From NCBI GenBank assembly GCA_028823415.1, contig JAPKBL010000008.1:1-64000 (forward strand): a stretch of DNA of 64,000 nucleotides, read 5' to 3'. Shown here one piece after another: positions 1 through 9,454 of the stretch. How positions within the stretch are numbered: the stretch's first letter is position 1; each line of letters opens with the position of its first letter. The notes under the pieces are model-generated. The model saw only the letters and a program-made list of their open reading frames with translations, searched no databases and was not told where the DNA came from. Source of the DNA: Mariniblastus sp. Lineage in GTDB: Bacteria > Planctomycetota > Planctomycetia > Pirellulales > Pirellulaceae. The translations under genes were made by a program, and so were the position numbers.

Positions 1-219
1 GTATGACGTTTTCGTCCCATTGCGTTTCCCCCTTTTTGAATCCAAATTCTAACAAAACCCTAAGTTCTGTCGTGGACTCGTTCTCGGGGGGCAGGTCATT
101 TGCCGTGGATGGAAACTACTGCGTTTCCAGAGGCTTTGTGCAACCGATACATTGGTGGAGTCCATCCGCGAGAATTTTTTGACGTGCCATTGGTGCGTCC
201 ATGACAGGTTTACGAATAG

Positions 220-239
220 ATCCGGTATGAATACCGGAT
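220..239. repeat. Perfect 8-bp inverted repeat (hairpin)
   Basis: The arms ATCCGGTA and TACCGGAT flank a TGAA tetraloop-sized spacer. The hairpin lies about 75 bases beyond the 3' end of the minus-strand tRNA. There is no T tract on either side, so it is not a standard intrinsic terminator. It could be a processing or pause site, or the end of a transcript entering from the left edge. The rest of positions 1-312 shows no gene that I can support. Confidence 0.4.
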
Positions 240-312
240 TTATCCTCTGAATCCTGTCGCACGTTTGACGTCAAACGGTTGAAAACAGCATGTTTTCTCG
301 ACTGATAAAAGG

Positions 313-385
313 TGGACCCGAACGGGATCGAACCGTCGACCTCTACACTGCCAGTGTAGCGCTCTCCCAGCTGAGCTACGGGCCC
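313..385 (-). tRNA. tRNA-Ala, anticodon GGC
   Basis: Read on the minus strand, this is a 73-nt cloverleaf. The acceptor arms GGGCCCG and CGGGTCC pair, with one G-U. The D arm has GCTCAGCTGGGAGAGC. The anticodon stem CTACA/TGTAG closes the loop CTGGCAG, giving anticodon GGC, which reads the Ala codon GCC. The T arm contains GGTTCGATCC. The discriminator base is A, followed by CC and then T, so the CCA tail is not fully encoded and must be added by a nucleotidyltransferase. No neighbouring tRNA or rRNA is present. The position of the variable loop was not drawn out in detail. Confidence 0.95.
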
Positions 386-729
386 TGAGATAGATGCACG
401 TAAAATCTAAATAATTCGTGCGAAATTGCCTACCGAGAAACGCATCTACCGAATCTCGTGAGCGAATAAAGTATCACCGCACCCATTCGGTGTCAAGGAC
501 GACCGTCAAAACCAACCGGTAGAGAAATTTAAAATTCTGTCGCCCGGTTGCCCACGCTCACAACATGGCCGCAACACGTTTAATTTGTCTGCAAATTCTC
601 GTTATTCATTCGCTATCAATCTTGAGTGATATTCCCAATCGGAATCAAGACCCAGTCGTGAACCGCGGCCGGTGAGTTGGTATAATTTCTAAACTCTTAA
701 ATTGTTCCACATAGCCCAAAGAGCCCCGC
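386..729. other. Intergenic region, no gene seen
   Basis: These 344 bases separate the minus-strand tRNA from the plus-strand MBL-fold gene, so they must hold two divergent promoters. I could not assign convincing -35 and -10 boxes. Nothing in any frame looks like a conserved protein. Confidence 0.5.
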
Positions 730-1707
730 ATGCGACAGCCATCTATAAAATCAACCATTGGGCTCCTTTCCGTAACGATTGGAGCTTGCCTAAACTTCTC
801 GGCTTTCGCACAAAATTCAGCTCCGAATGAATCAGTGGAATTGATCGTTCTCGGCATCGCCCAGGACGCAGGCTTCCCACAAGCTGCGTGCCAAAAGCCA
901 TGTTGCGCGGTGGCGTGGAAAGACCCAAACGCCCGCCGCCAGGTCGCTTCCCTTGGGCTCATCGACCATGCGACGGGACAAAAATGGTTATTCGATTGCA
1001 CACCAGATTTTCCACAACAATTACAGACATTACTCCAGCATGGGCAAAAGAAAAACGGAGAGGCCGATGCACCGCTGCTGGACGGCATTTTTCTAACTCA
1101 CGGCCACATTGGCCATTACTCAGGATTGATACACCTTGGCAGGGAAGTGATGGGCGCCCGCCAAATCAAAACCTATTGTATGCCCCGAATGGAAATTTTC
1201 CTTACCCGAAACGGGCCCTGGAGCCAGCTGGTAAAGCTTGAGAATATCAAGACCATGGAAATGACCGCCGGCATGCCCGTTAAGCTCAATGACCGGATTG
1301 AGGTAACGCCATTTTTGGTGCCCCATCGTGATGAGTTTTCAGAAACCGTTGGTTTTAAGATTCAAGGGCCGAACCAATCCGTTCTCTTCCTTCCCGATAT
1401 CGACAAATGGTCTCGCTGGGATCAATCCATCGAAAAGATGATTCAATCCGTAGACGTCGCCTATTTAGACGGGACGTTTTTTGAGAATGGAGAGATTCCC
1501 GGTCGGGACATGGCATTGATCCCTCATCCGTTTGTCAGCGAATCTATCCGCCGATTCTCACCGCTCGCCGATTCTGAAAGAAAAAAAATTCGGTTCATTC
1601 ATTTCAACCACACAAATCCCGTGCTTCAGCCAAAGAGTCCCGCAACCCACAAGATAAATCAGGCAGGCATGGCCATTGCTGCAGAAAAAGAAATAGTGAA
1701 ACTCTAA
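730..1707 (+). CDS. Secreted MBL-fold hydrolase, PqqB-like
   Basis: This 325-residue protein has an N-terminal signal segment (hydrophobic residues about 8-26, cleavage probably near AFA-Q). The metallo-beta-lactamase fold follows. Its metal cluster reads HGHIGH at 124-129, with further ligand candidates in VPHRDE, LPDIDKW and FNHTNP. The opening LGIAQDAGFPQ with a nearby Cys pair resembles the start of PqqB (VLGSAAGGGFPQ). No other pqq genes are present, so a role in PQQ biosynthesis is not supported. I infer a periplasmic zinc- or iron-dependent hydrolase of unknown substrate. It appears to be transcribed alone, 208 bases ahead of tpx. Confidence 0.8.
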   Translation: MRQPSIKSTIGLLSVTIGACLNFSAFAQNSAPNESVELIVLGIAQDAGFPQAACQKPCCAVAWKDPNARRQVASLGLIDHATGQKWLFDCTPDFPQQLQTLLQHGQKKNGEADAPLLDGIFLTHGHIGHYSGLIHLGREVMGARQIKTYCMPRMEIFLTRNGPWSQLVKLENIKTMEMTAGMPVKLNDRIEVTPFLVPHRDEFSETVGFKIQGPNQSVLFLPDIDKWSRWDQSIEKMIQSVDVAYLDGTFFENGEIPGRDMALIPHPFVSESIRRFSPLADSERKKIRFIHFNHTNPVLQPKSPATHKINQAGMAIAAEKEIVKL

Positions 1708-1915
1708 AAATCTCCCGGACGAAACCGCATTTCATTCAACTCGGCGGACAAATCATTGAAAATCCTCGATCCCTTCAAACGCCCCCCCTGCATTTCAAAC
1801 CGGATCGAGAATAAAATCTGAAACGCATTAAGGAGGTTGGGAATCTCAGCACCCATCCCATCGTTAGTACAAACATTTAACTGCTTACAATCAGATACTC
1901 CAAAGGAAAATTGAG

Positions 1916-2416
1916 ATGGCGGAAATCACATTAAAAGGCAATCCCTGCAACACAACCGGCGACCTCCCTGCGGCAAACGCGCCCGCCCCTGGTTTCACCT
2001 TGGTTGCTGGAGATCTAAGTGAAAAGACAATGGCCGACTTTGAAAATAAGAATATCATTCTCAACATCGTCCCGAGCTTTGACACAGGTACCTGTGCACT
2101 ATCAGTGAAAACATTCAATAGTAAAGCCGGACAACTCGAAGACACCGTCGTCGTGAATATTTCTAAAGATTTACCTTTTGCGCAAAAACGCTTTTGCGAT
2201 GCCGAAGGTGTTGAGCATGTCACCAACCTGTCCGCTTTCCGATGCAGTGAATTTGAAAGTGGCTACGGAGTAGGACTCGTAGACGGCCCACTCAAAGGAC
2301 TTCTCACGCGAGCAGTGGTCGTGATCAACAAAGACGGAAATGTCGTTCACACCGAATTAGTCGGAGAAATTGTTAATGAACCCAACTATGACGCAGCACT
2401 CGCGTCAATTGGTTAA
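1916..2416 (+). CDS. tpx: Thiol peroxidase (atypical 2-Cys peroxiredoxin)
   Basis: This 166-residue protein matches Tpx in length and along its whole sequence. The peroxidatic Cys60 lies in PSFDTGTCALSVKTFN (family FPSxDTxxCxxSVRxFN). The resolving Cys94 lies in LPFAQKRFC. These two cysteines form the intramolecular disulfide that is reduced by thioredoxin. The enzyme reduces hydrogen peroxide and alkyl hydroperoxides in the cytoplasm. An AAAGGA ribosome site precedes the ATG. The gene stands alone, as is usual for tpx. A GC-rich hairpin without a T tract follows at 2438-2469. Confidence 0.96.
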   Translation: MAEITLKGNPCNTTGDLPAANAPAPGFTLVAGDLSEKTMADFENKNIILNIVPSFDTGTCALSVKTFNSKAGQLEDTVVVNISKDLPFAQKRFCDAEGVEHVTNLSAFRCSEFESGYGVGLVDGPLKGLLTRAVVVINKDGNVVHTELVGEIVNEPNYDAALASIG

Positions 2417-2677
2417 TTTACCCAGATTAAATCACCGGCAGGAGCGGTTCTGATAAATACCGTTCCTGCATTGGGTTTAGACATTGCGGCATCTCGCAAA
2501 AAACTCATCTGATCAAGCAACGCCATTTAGTTTGCCTTCTCCTTACGAGATCGGTTATAACAAACCGCTCATGATTGCTTTCGAAAATTGATTTTGTGTC
2601 GTTTAACGGCACACTACCTCCCGGCATCAACTTTCGAATTTAGACCGGGTTAGTTATTAACGGAGTTAATCAGCGCC

Positions 2678-5401
2678 ATGCCCGGTCGAGAGCACTTCTC
2701 TGGTCTTCTCGACATCGCATGCGATCCGATTTGGTCGATTTCACTCGACGGTCTCCAACTCTTACATATCAACGAAGCTGCCTCATCTGCCTTTGGTCGC
2801 TCTCGGGAATCGATGCTTGAATCGGATCGAGAATGGCAGCTATTAATTCAGGAAGAAGATCGCGTCCTTCTCAACGATCGTTTTAGTAAGATCAAAACGA
2901 TTCAATCGTTCAGTCAAAAATTCAGGATTCTTAATCTCAGCGGTCCACCCGAAATATTCCAAGGGCACTTTCGATTGTTGAATTCGCCAGATTCTTCAAA
3001 ACAATTTATTGCTGCGACCGCTCATAATGCCGCTCGAGGAAACCCATTCGCGCAGCGACAAGAGGAAACTCTTGCCATTTACGATTCGCTTCTTGAAAGC
3101 CTTCCGATCAATGTTTTCCGCAAAGACCGTGACGGCAAAATTGTTTTTGCAAACAATCGTTACTGCAACGATCTAGGACTCGCCAGAGAAGAGGTTCTTG
3201 GGAAAACCGATTTTGATTTTTTTGAACAGAAAACCGCAGAAAAATATCACGCGGATGACCAACGTGTCCTGACGACTGGCGCCCTCTTTCACGACACCGA
3301 AGTTCACCCTTCGAGCGACGGAGCAATTCATGTCGAAGTTTTAAAAGCAGTCGTGACGGACCAAAATGGTCATCCAATCGGAATCCAGGGCATGTTCTGG
3401 GATATTACGGATCGAAAAAATTCAGAAGTGGCTCTTCGAAACGCAAAAGAAATTGCGGAGTCGGCAAGCCAGGCTAAAAGCGACTTTCTCGCCAATGTGA
3501 GTCACGAGATCAGGACTCCGATGAATGGAATTATTGGTATCACAGATCTACTTCTTTCGAATTCCTCGAATTCCAAGGACCGTGAATATCTTGATATGAT
3601 TCAGCAATCGGCTGAATCACTGCTTGGATTGATCAATGACATTTTAGATTTTTCCAAAATCGAAGCCGGTAAAATCGAACTAGAGAGTCAACCCTTCGAA
3701 CTCAAGGAAGCCTTAGGTGACACCCTTCGCTCCCTCGCCTTCAAGAGTAAAGAAAAGGACATTGAGTTGATTCTGGAAGTTGCCACCGATGTCCCCCAAT
3801 TTGTCATTGGCGACTTGACTCGTTTACGACAGGTTATCATCAATCTAGGAATTAATGCTGTGAAATTCACACAGCAAGGATCTGTTAAACTGTCGGTTGA
3901 AAATCTGGAAACCTCGGATCGCAGCGTGAAATTACAGTTTCATGTAATCGATTCAGGCATCGGCATTCCGATTGAAAAACAAAAACTTATTTTTTCGGAA
4001 TTCGAACAAGCGGACACTTCGACCACCAGAGAGTACGGCGGGACGGGCCTTGGCCTGGCGATTTCTTCACGCCTTGTTTCTCTCATGGGCGGTAAACTCC
4101 AAGTCGAAAGCTACCTCGGTCGCGGCAGTCGATTTTTTTTCACATCGAATTTCATTATCGACTCGGCGGCAATTTCGAATACTAAACAAGAACTCTGGAA
4201 TCAAACCGTTCTCTTGGTTATTAGAAACCCAGATCTGCTATCCAATCTCGAACAAACCCTTCACAACTATGGCGCTCAGACCTTTTCCGCAAGAACTGTC
4301 GATAGAGCATTGCAACTATTGACCGCTACAGCGTTGCAAGAGGCCCCTATTCCATTGGTCATCACCGATATCGAACTCGACCAAGAGAGTGGTTCTATTT
4401 TAGCCTCAAAGATACGAGCGGACGCGTTGCTCTCCCAGACGAAAATCATTTCCCTTGCCAATGCCAACCAACATGAGACAGACTTCGATTTTAATAAATC
4501 GGAAGTCGCAGCGCGAGTTTTGAAACCAATCAAAGAATCTGATTTATTGGTGACAATCAGAGCTTTGCTTGGACAATCGGATCAACGATCGATGCCCTCT
4601 CAAACTGTCCAGGCAGAAACTCCTCCTCCCCGTCAATTAAATGTGCTACTGGCTGAGGATAATCTCGTCAATCAGAAACTTGCCGCGGCTATCCTGAAGA
4701 ATGCGGGGCACACCGTCATTATGGCCAACAATGGTCGCGAAGCAGTCGAAAAATTCGACCAGGATTCTATTGATTTAATCCTAATGGATATCCAGATGCC
4801 CGACACCGACGGCATTCAGGCCACGCTTGAAATTCGCCAATTGGAATCGGCACGTTCAGTACGCGTGCCCATCATTGCGCTGACAGCACATGCCAGCGCT
4901 GACGATCGAAAACTCTGTCTCGAATCCGGGATGGATGAATACATCGCTAAACCCTTCCGCGCCCATGAATTGATCAATTTAATTCGCATTCAAGCCGGTC
5001 GTCAAACTCTCAAGGTCTCAACCCCCGAAGGTGAAGGTATGGAGTTCAGCTCTGCTATTGAATGGAATCGTGCGTTTGAAACCGTAGGTGGGGACAAGCA
5101 ACTACTTTGCGAACTTATGAAGGTGTTCATCAAAGACCAAGTTTCCTTGGTCGCCGCGGTTCAAAACGCGGTTGCGACTAAAGACGGCAAGGAATTAAGG
5201 TTAAAAGCTCACTCCATCAAAGGTGCATTGAATCACCTCGGTGCAATTCATTGTGCGAAACTTGCAGCATCCTTAGAAGAGATGGGAAACAACGACCAAT
5301 TTTCGGATGCTGAAAGCATTTTCGAGGAATTCACTCAGGCGCTGCTTCCGGTAGGAAACGAAATGAAAAAGTTCATTGATGAGAGTGATTCAGCTGGCTA
5401 A
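2678..5401 (+). CDS. Hybrid sensor histidine kinase (PAS-HK-REC-REC-Hpt)
   Basis: This is a 907-residue cytoplasmic phosphorelay protein with no clear membrane span. In order it has a PAS-like segment (about 5-110), a second PAS domain (about 125-245), a HisKA domain with the H box around His276 (SHEIRTPMNG), a HATPase_c domain (about 375-490, GGTGLGLAI), and a receiver-like segment (about 508-625). A true receiver follows at about 650-770 (LAEDN acidic pair, phospho-acceptor Asp704 in MDIQMP, Lys in AKPF), then an Hpt domain with His845 (KAHSIKGA). The first receiver lacks the acidic pair (VIRNPD in its place), so it is probably a pseudo-receiver. The layout is BarA-like. No partner regulator is adjacent, so its output is unknown. 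Confidence 0.93.
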   Translation: MPGREHFSGLLDIACDPIWSISLDGLQLLHINEAASSAFGRSRESMLESDREWQLLIQEEDRVLLNDRFSKIKTIQSFSQKFRILNLSGPPEIFQGHFRLLNSPDSSKQFIAATAHNAARGNPFAQRQEETLAIYDSLLESLPINVFRKDRDGKIVFANNRYCNDLGLAREEVLGKTDFDFFEQKTAEKYHADDQRVLTTGALFHDTEVHPSSDGAIHVEVLKAVVTDQNGHPIGIQGMFWDITDRKNSEVALRNAKEIAESASQAKSDFLANVSHEIRTPMNGIIGITDLLLSNSSNSKDREYLDMIQQSAESLLGLINDILDFSKIEAGKIELESQPFELKEALGDTLRSLAFKSKEKDIELILEVATDVPQFVIGDLTRLRQVIINLGINAVKFTQQGSVKLSVENLETSDRSVKLQFHVIDSGIGIPIEKQKLIFSEFEQADTSTTREYGGTGLGLAISSRLVSLMGGKLQVESYLGRGSRFFFTSNFIIDSAAISNTKQELWNQTVLLVIRNPDLLSNLEQTLHNYGAQTFSARTVDRALQLLTATALQEAPIPLVITDIELDQESGSILASKIRADALLSQTKIISLANANQHETDFDFNKSEVAARVLKPIKESDLLVTIRALLGQSDQRSMPSQTVQAETPPPRQLNVLLAEDNLVNQKLAAAILKNAGHTVIMANNGREAVEKFDQDSIDLILMDIQMPDTDGIQATLEIRQLESARSVRVPIIALTAHASADDRKLCLESGMDEYIAKPFRAHELINLIRIQAGRQTLKVSTPEGEGMEFSSAIEWNRAFETVGGDKQLLCELMKVFIKDQVSLVAAVQNAVATKDGKELRLKAHSIKGALNHLGAIHCAKLAASLEEMGNNDQFSDAESIFEEFTQALLPVGNEMKKFIDESDSAG

Positions 5402-5520
5402 CATTTGAGTCGATTTCGCTCGTAAAATTGAAACGCCAATCTCAGGTCATGATTGCAAAAATTCCCTGGCCGTGTGTTTTGTCATTACCACATCGGCAAA
5501 CAATCAATTTCAAATCAGAA

Positions 5521-6543
5521 CTAGATCGACGAATCCCATCGATCAACGAGCGACGCCACATCTGGCCGAGAATTTCTGAAACTTACAATTTCGATTTTTA
5601 AATCGAAACTCTGATACTTAATCAATGACCGCTCGATCGCCGAGATAATCCACTCGAACTCATTGCCAAATGCACCGCCACCGAGCAATGTGAGAAACAG
5701 TTTCCCATTTCCTGTTTGCACTCGATTCAAAATCGCGGAACAGAATACAGATTCATAACTTGCCTCCAGCACCAATCGAGCAAAGGGCTCCCATTTCGAA
5801 CTGGCATGACGGGAATAGGCGACCGGCAGCGCCGAACAAAATGCCTGAGTTACCCGATTGCCGCTACCCGACAGTGTAACTTCTACGCCCCATTGTATGC
5901 CAATCCTCAGCGCCTCTCGAAGGTCGTCTTGTTTCCGCTGAGATGCATTGGCGATCTGACTTGAGATCTCAGCCAAACCCTGCTCTGTTGCCATGGCGTA
6001 CCCGTTTCGCATCTCCCATAGATGCCCATTGGAATTACCGAGCAGCTCCCCCAAATCTTTTAGCGTGTCGATTTGATGGTCAGTGGTCTGCCCAAGAATG
6101 CCATCGTTTTCAACAAAATAATTTCGGTAAATTGTGCCAGCTCCCGCAGCAATCGCACATGCCGGCCCTTGAGTAAAATCCTCTTCATAAATCCCAACAC
6201 CCGCCTCAGGAACAACGCCCGGACCGACCATTTCCAGTAAATTAAATTGTGAAGCAACTTGGAAAATGGCGTTTCGATTTTTCTCGTCTCTATGTAAATC
6301 TAGTACATCCGCGACGATTTCCTTAATCGATATTTTTCGCGTAGATGACTTTGAAAAGTCACCGCATTCAAGACCTGCAACGCGATCACGCAGCTCTCTC
6401 AAAGAAATCACTTCAAGTTGACCATAACGATGGGCTGCCCCATTGATATTCGATTTCAAAACACCATCGCACGCGGACAGGTGCTGACGAACATTTTCAG
6501 GAGACTCTTGAACAAGCCCTGTTAGCTTTTGGAACCAATTCAT
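5521..6543 (-). CDS. Conserved protein of unknown function, macrodomain-like C-terminus
   Basis: This 340-residue soluble protein has two strongly conserved-looking blocks. QGPACAIAAGAGTIYRNYF is at 125-143, followed by a GQT/QID segment. LLGGGAFGN is at 286-294, followed by a helix and a strand. The Gly-rich loop GGGAFGN placed before a helix resembles the phosphate-binding loop of macrodomains that bind ADP-ribose. I recall a family of this shape in bacteria and some protists, with no assigned function; that is from memory. No signal peptide or transmembrane helix is present. It ends convergently about 120 bases from the hybrid kinase. Function is unknown; ADP-ribose or nucleotide binding is inference. 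Confidence 0.7.
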   Translation of the reverse strand: MNWFQKLTGLVQESPENVRQHLSACDGVLKSNINGAAHRYGQLEVISLRELRDRVAGLECGDFSKSSTRKISIKEIVADVLDLHRDEKNRNAIFQVASQFNLLEMVGPGVVPEAGVGIYEEDFTQGPACAIAAGAGTIYRNYFVENDGILGQTTDHQIDTLKDLGELLGNSNGHLWEMRNGYAMATEQGLAEISSQIANASQRKQDDLREALRIGIQWGVEVTLSGSGNRVTQAFCSALPVAYSRHASSKWEPFARLVLEASYESVFCSAILNRVQTGNGKLFLTLLGGGAFGNEFEWIISAIERSLIKYQSFDLKIEIVSFRNSRPDVASLVDRWDSSI

Positions 6544-6633
6544 CTTAGAGTCCGGCTTTCATTAGTATCCAATTCGATTTCACATTTCAATTATCTTGCG
6601 GTGACGAGAAATTTCTTTGGACTCAGGGACTAT

Positions 6634-7416
6634 TTATTTAGTTGCCTTTTTTTTCTGCTCAAACATCCAATCAAAATACTCGCGTTCCTTAAAAACCGCA
6701 CGCGATGCATTATGGCCCTCGCTAGGGTAAACTTTAAGCTTCGCGAGCTTACCTCCCGCTTTTTTGATTTCCTTCACCATGGTTTCAGATCGATCCGCTG
6801 GAACGATTTTGTCGTTCCCACCAGCGAATGCGTAAACTGGGATTTTCGCTAAATTAGTAGCCCACTCTGTGAGCTCGTCAGTGATGTCCTTGGGGCCAGC
6901 GGGGCCAATCCCTCCGACGATCGGTGCGATCGCTGCAAAGTGTTCAGGGTTGGACCCACCCCACATCCACGAACCATATCCCCCCATACTATTGCCCGTT
7001 AGATAGATTCGACATTCGTCAATCGGCAGTGTGGCCTTCAAATACCGCAGCAATACGTTCAGATCGTCTGCGTTCCAAATCCCTCGCTTGCCTTGCTTGG
7101 AAGTTCGGAGGCACTGAGGCGCCACAACGATGCAAGGCCCTTTCTGAAATGTTTGCACTCCTCGACAAACTCCCATCGGCTGTCCCTTAATTCGATTGAT
7201 GTCATCACCAACGCCTCCGGCGCCATGTAGATAAATTACAATCGGCACTTTTTTTTCACCACTGGAATGGAGCGAGAAAATCAAGAACTCGGGATTGAGA
7301 CAATTAGTTTCTTTTTGAAGCCCTGTCGGCAACTTGTCTATTTTCGGTCTTGGGGGCTGGGCAAACACAGACGAACAAAAAATAAACACCAAAAACAAAA
7401 CAGCGGTCGTTCTCAT
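6634..7416 (-). CDS. Secreted esterase/lipase-like alpha/beta hydrolase
   Basis: This 260-residue protein starts MRTTAVLFLVFIFCSSVFAQ, a clean Sec signal peptide. The open frame reaches a TTG 13 codons upstream, but the ATG at 7416 has an AGGAAA ribosome site and puts the signal at the N-terminus, so I chose it. The mature part is an alpha/beta hydrolase of the dienelactone hydrolase or PHB-depolymerase type. It has the oxyanion HGAGG, the nucleophile elbow GNSMGGYG, an acid in GGNDKIVPA and a catalytic His in SEGHNAS. It probably cleaves an ester outside the cytoplasm. The substrate cannot be read from the sequence. Confidence 0.85.
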   Translation of the reverse strand: MRTTAVLFLVFIFCSSVFAQPPRPKIDKLPTGLQKETNCLNPEFLIFSLHSSGEKKVPIVIYLHGAGGVGDDINRIKGQPMGVCRGVQTFQKGPCIVVAPQCLRTSKQGKRGIWNADDLNVLLRYLKATLPIDECRIYLTGNSMGGYGSWMWGGSNPEHFAAIAPIVGGIGPAGPKDITDELTEWATNLAKIPVYAFAGGNDKIVPADRSETMVKEIKKAGGKLAKLKVYPSEGHNASRAVFKEREYFDWMFEQKKKATK

Positions 7417-7619
7417 CGAATTTCCTATAATTCTTTGGTAGTTTCTAAGTCTCAATCGCCCTCAACGATTTCCAAATTGGATCAAATCACAATCCAAAAG
7501 TCAAAACAGGTCGCCAAATATCAATACAGGCAGCCGCCTTTACCGAGGGCAGTGGAAATCGTACTCCCCATTCCGCAAACGAAGCTCGAGTGATTGATAG
7601 CGCTCACGTAATTAATGGG

Positions 7620-8438
7620 TTAATTCAATCTGCCGTAAAAGGTTGTTCTCGCACTTTCAGAAAGCGCGACGTCGGGTAACGAGTTGTACGCCAGTACGGC
7701 GAGAATACGCGTCTTGTCACCTTCATTGGGCGAAACTCGATGCACTGAATTCTTGCCTCGGAAGAGCACTAAAGTGCCCGGATCTATCTTGAGCCAAACG
7801 GGTTCTAATTTTCCATCGAGAAGTTTGGACACTCCCGAGTAGTTTTCCCTTCCATCGCTGGAGAACCTGAAATCACGAATGAACTCAAATCGTCCACCTA
7901 CCTCAGGTTTTTGAATCATCAAGGTAATGGCGAATGAAGAATTGTCAAAATGCCATCCCAACTCTTGATGGCGTTCTGCATAGTGGATGTTAATCGAGGA
8001 CAGACGGTCCGCATAAGGATAGATTGCGGATTGACCGGTTACCGAATTCACAAACTTACGAAACATCTCTGAATCATAGAGTTTACGCAGAGGCGAATCC
8101 GCAGCAATGTGATCGTCACAGACACACCCCTTGGAGGATGTGACGGTTCGATTAACAGCATGATCCACTGGCAGACTCGACTCCGGCGAGGTCAGATAAA
8201 CAGAATGGGTTTGGCGACAAAAATAAGCCCTCTCCCGCAACCGCTCCGACTCGACAAGCATTTGCTCCAATGCATCATCATGAATAAATTGATCTAGCGA
8301 AATAACGCCTTGACCATCCAAACCCGCCCGACAATGCATCTGAAAATCGCGGTCAAAGATTGGGTGCTTTTCTAAATCAATGATGCCGTGGATTTCCACT
8401 CCGTGATTCTCCCTTTCACTCCGAATGATCGAAGTCAC
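7620..8438 (-). CDS. 2OG-Fe(II) dioxygenase-like protein
   Basis: This 272-residue cytoplasmic protein starts at GTG; a stop lies four codons upstream, so the start is well limited. It has the double-stranded beta-helix signature of Fe(II)/2-oxoglutarate oxygenases. His163 and Asp165 lie in WHFD, the distal His233 in SVHRVSP, and an Arg at about 244 (DKTRILA) suits 2-oxoglutarate binding. The N-terminal half is less conserved and may be substrate-specific. The pattern is similar to ArpA/HalD-type proteins. The substrate is unknown. The gene lies in a same-strand series with the esterase and the PilZ gene, but the gaps are too wide to claim an operon. Confidence 0.75.
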   Translation of the reverse strand: MTSIIRSERENHGVEIHGIIDLEKHPIFDRDFQMHCRAGLDGQGVISLDQFIHDDALEQMLVESERLRERAYFCRQTHSVYLTSPESSLPVDHAVNRTVTSSKGCVCDDHIAADSPLRKLYDSEMFRKFVNSVTGQSAIYPYADRLSSINIHYAERHQELGWHFDNSSFAITLMIQKPEVGGRFEFIRDFRFSSDGRENYSGVSKLLDGKLEPVWLKIDPGTLVLFRGKNSVHRVSPNEGDKTRILAVLAYNSLPDVALSESARTTFYGRLN

Positions 8439-8746
8439 TTCGTCCAGTTCTTAAATCATTTGAAACCGTCATCCTGTCATTCGCATTCTCTGAGAGCCGA
8501 TCTCAATCGCTTTTACTTCGGTGCCATCCGGTTCAATTATGCAGGAAATAATCGCTATCGGGCAATCTGGAATTTCAAACAAAGGCTCCGCGCCAACGCT
8601 CTTACGACAGTAATTACATTCCCCGGTCTTTTTAGGGAAGCTACAATTATTCTCAGGACATTTTTCCGCTCAGGATTTCATTTTCCCACCAAGCGCAAAG
8701 CCTATCCAAGTCAGTCTTACCGAACGCTCAAAAAAGCGACACAACG
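8439..8746. other. Intergenic region, no gene seen
   Basis: These 308 bases lie between the PilZ gene and the oxygenase, both on the minus strand. An open frame exists on the plus strand, but its composition looks like noise. No clear terminator or promoter was found. Confidence 0.4.
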
Positions 8747-9142
8747 TTAACTGCGGTCGAGACTTTCATTCTGGCGCCATCGTTCACGCGCCCGTTCAAC
8801 AGAATCAAAGAACATTGGAAACTCATTTCGCAGCCATATTTGTTCAGCCAACATTCGCTTGATGCTGATTCCACTTGAAAGCTGAACAGCAACTTCATTA
8901 CCGTGAGTCCGCAATACTAAACCCTCGATCGAAACCTTCTCGCCATCATGAAACTTGATATCACCGGCAAATGCTGCCGATGGAGCAATAGAAAAAGTCC
9001 CCGCAAGAACGATTCGCGCACCAGCCTCAGAAATCTCAGCCACCTGATAGGTAACATCGTCGATTTCAATGGTCGGTTGGGACGCAGGCGGGTATCTCAA
9101 TCGATAATGAGATCGTCGAGTTTCGCGTTGCTTGTCGTCCAT
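8747..9142 (-). CDS. PilZ-domain protein
   Basis: This 131-residue protein is essentially one PilZ domain. The N-terminal arginine-rich segment RRSHYRLRYP (about 9-18) fits the RxxxR c-di-GMP motif. EISEAGARIVL (about 37-47) fits the (D/N)xSxxG motif, with E and A substitutions around the Ser-Gly core. Beta-strand-rich sequence follows, with a short C-terminal helix. Such proteins act as cytoplasmic c-di-GMP effectors for motility or matrix. No cyclase or phosphodiesterase is adjacent, so the target is unknown. Confidence 0.75.
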   Translation of the reverse strand: MDDKQRETRRSHYRLRYPPASQPTIEIDDVTYQVAEISEAGARIVLAGTFSIAPSAAFAGDIKFHDGEKVSIEGLVLRTHGNEVAVQLSSGISIKRMLAEQIWLRNEFPMFFDSVERARERWRQNESLDRS

Positions 9143-9454
9143 GGGTTGATATAAACCAATGCAGAGGCAAACCTGGCTGATTGAAAAAGATTTTGCTTGC
9201 CAAGTTTCGATTAATTGAATTTCAGCATATCAAACAGCTTATTTCTTCGCAAGCCAAGCCGCAATTTGCCCCAAAATAAGCCAACCAATGGACAATGTTT
9301 GACTGTTTTTTTAAACGGGCGGCTAAACTCGATTAAAAAATGCAAATTTTTGATAGATCTCTGAATTCCAGTTATGTGGGGAAGAAATTGGACGCCGGCC
9401 CAACCTCTCGTTCTAAGCAAACAATTTCACCTAACCGGCCGCGGACGTCCCCGA
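9143..9454. other. Intergenic region, no gene seen
   Basis: These 312 bases separate the frameshifted membrane protein gene from the PilZ gene. No RNA gene, repeat or terminator is obvious. Confidence 0.4.

Noticed and set aside
2438-2469. GC-rich hairpin downstream of tpx (GCAGGAGCGG/CCGTTCCTGC)
   Set aside because: There is a 12-base loop, one G-U pair and no T tract, so I do not call it a terminator.
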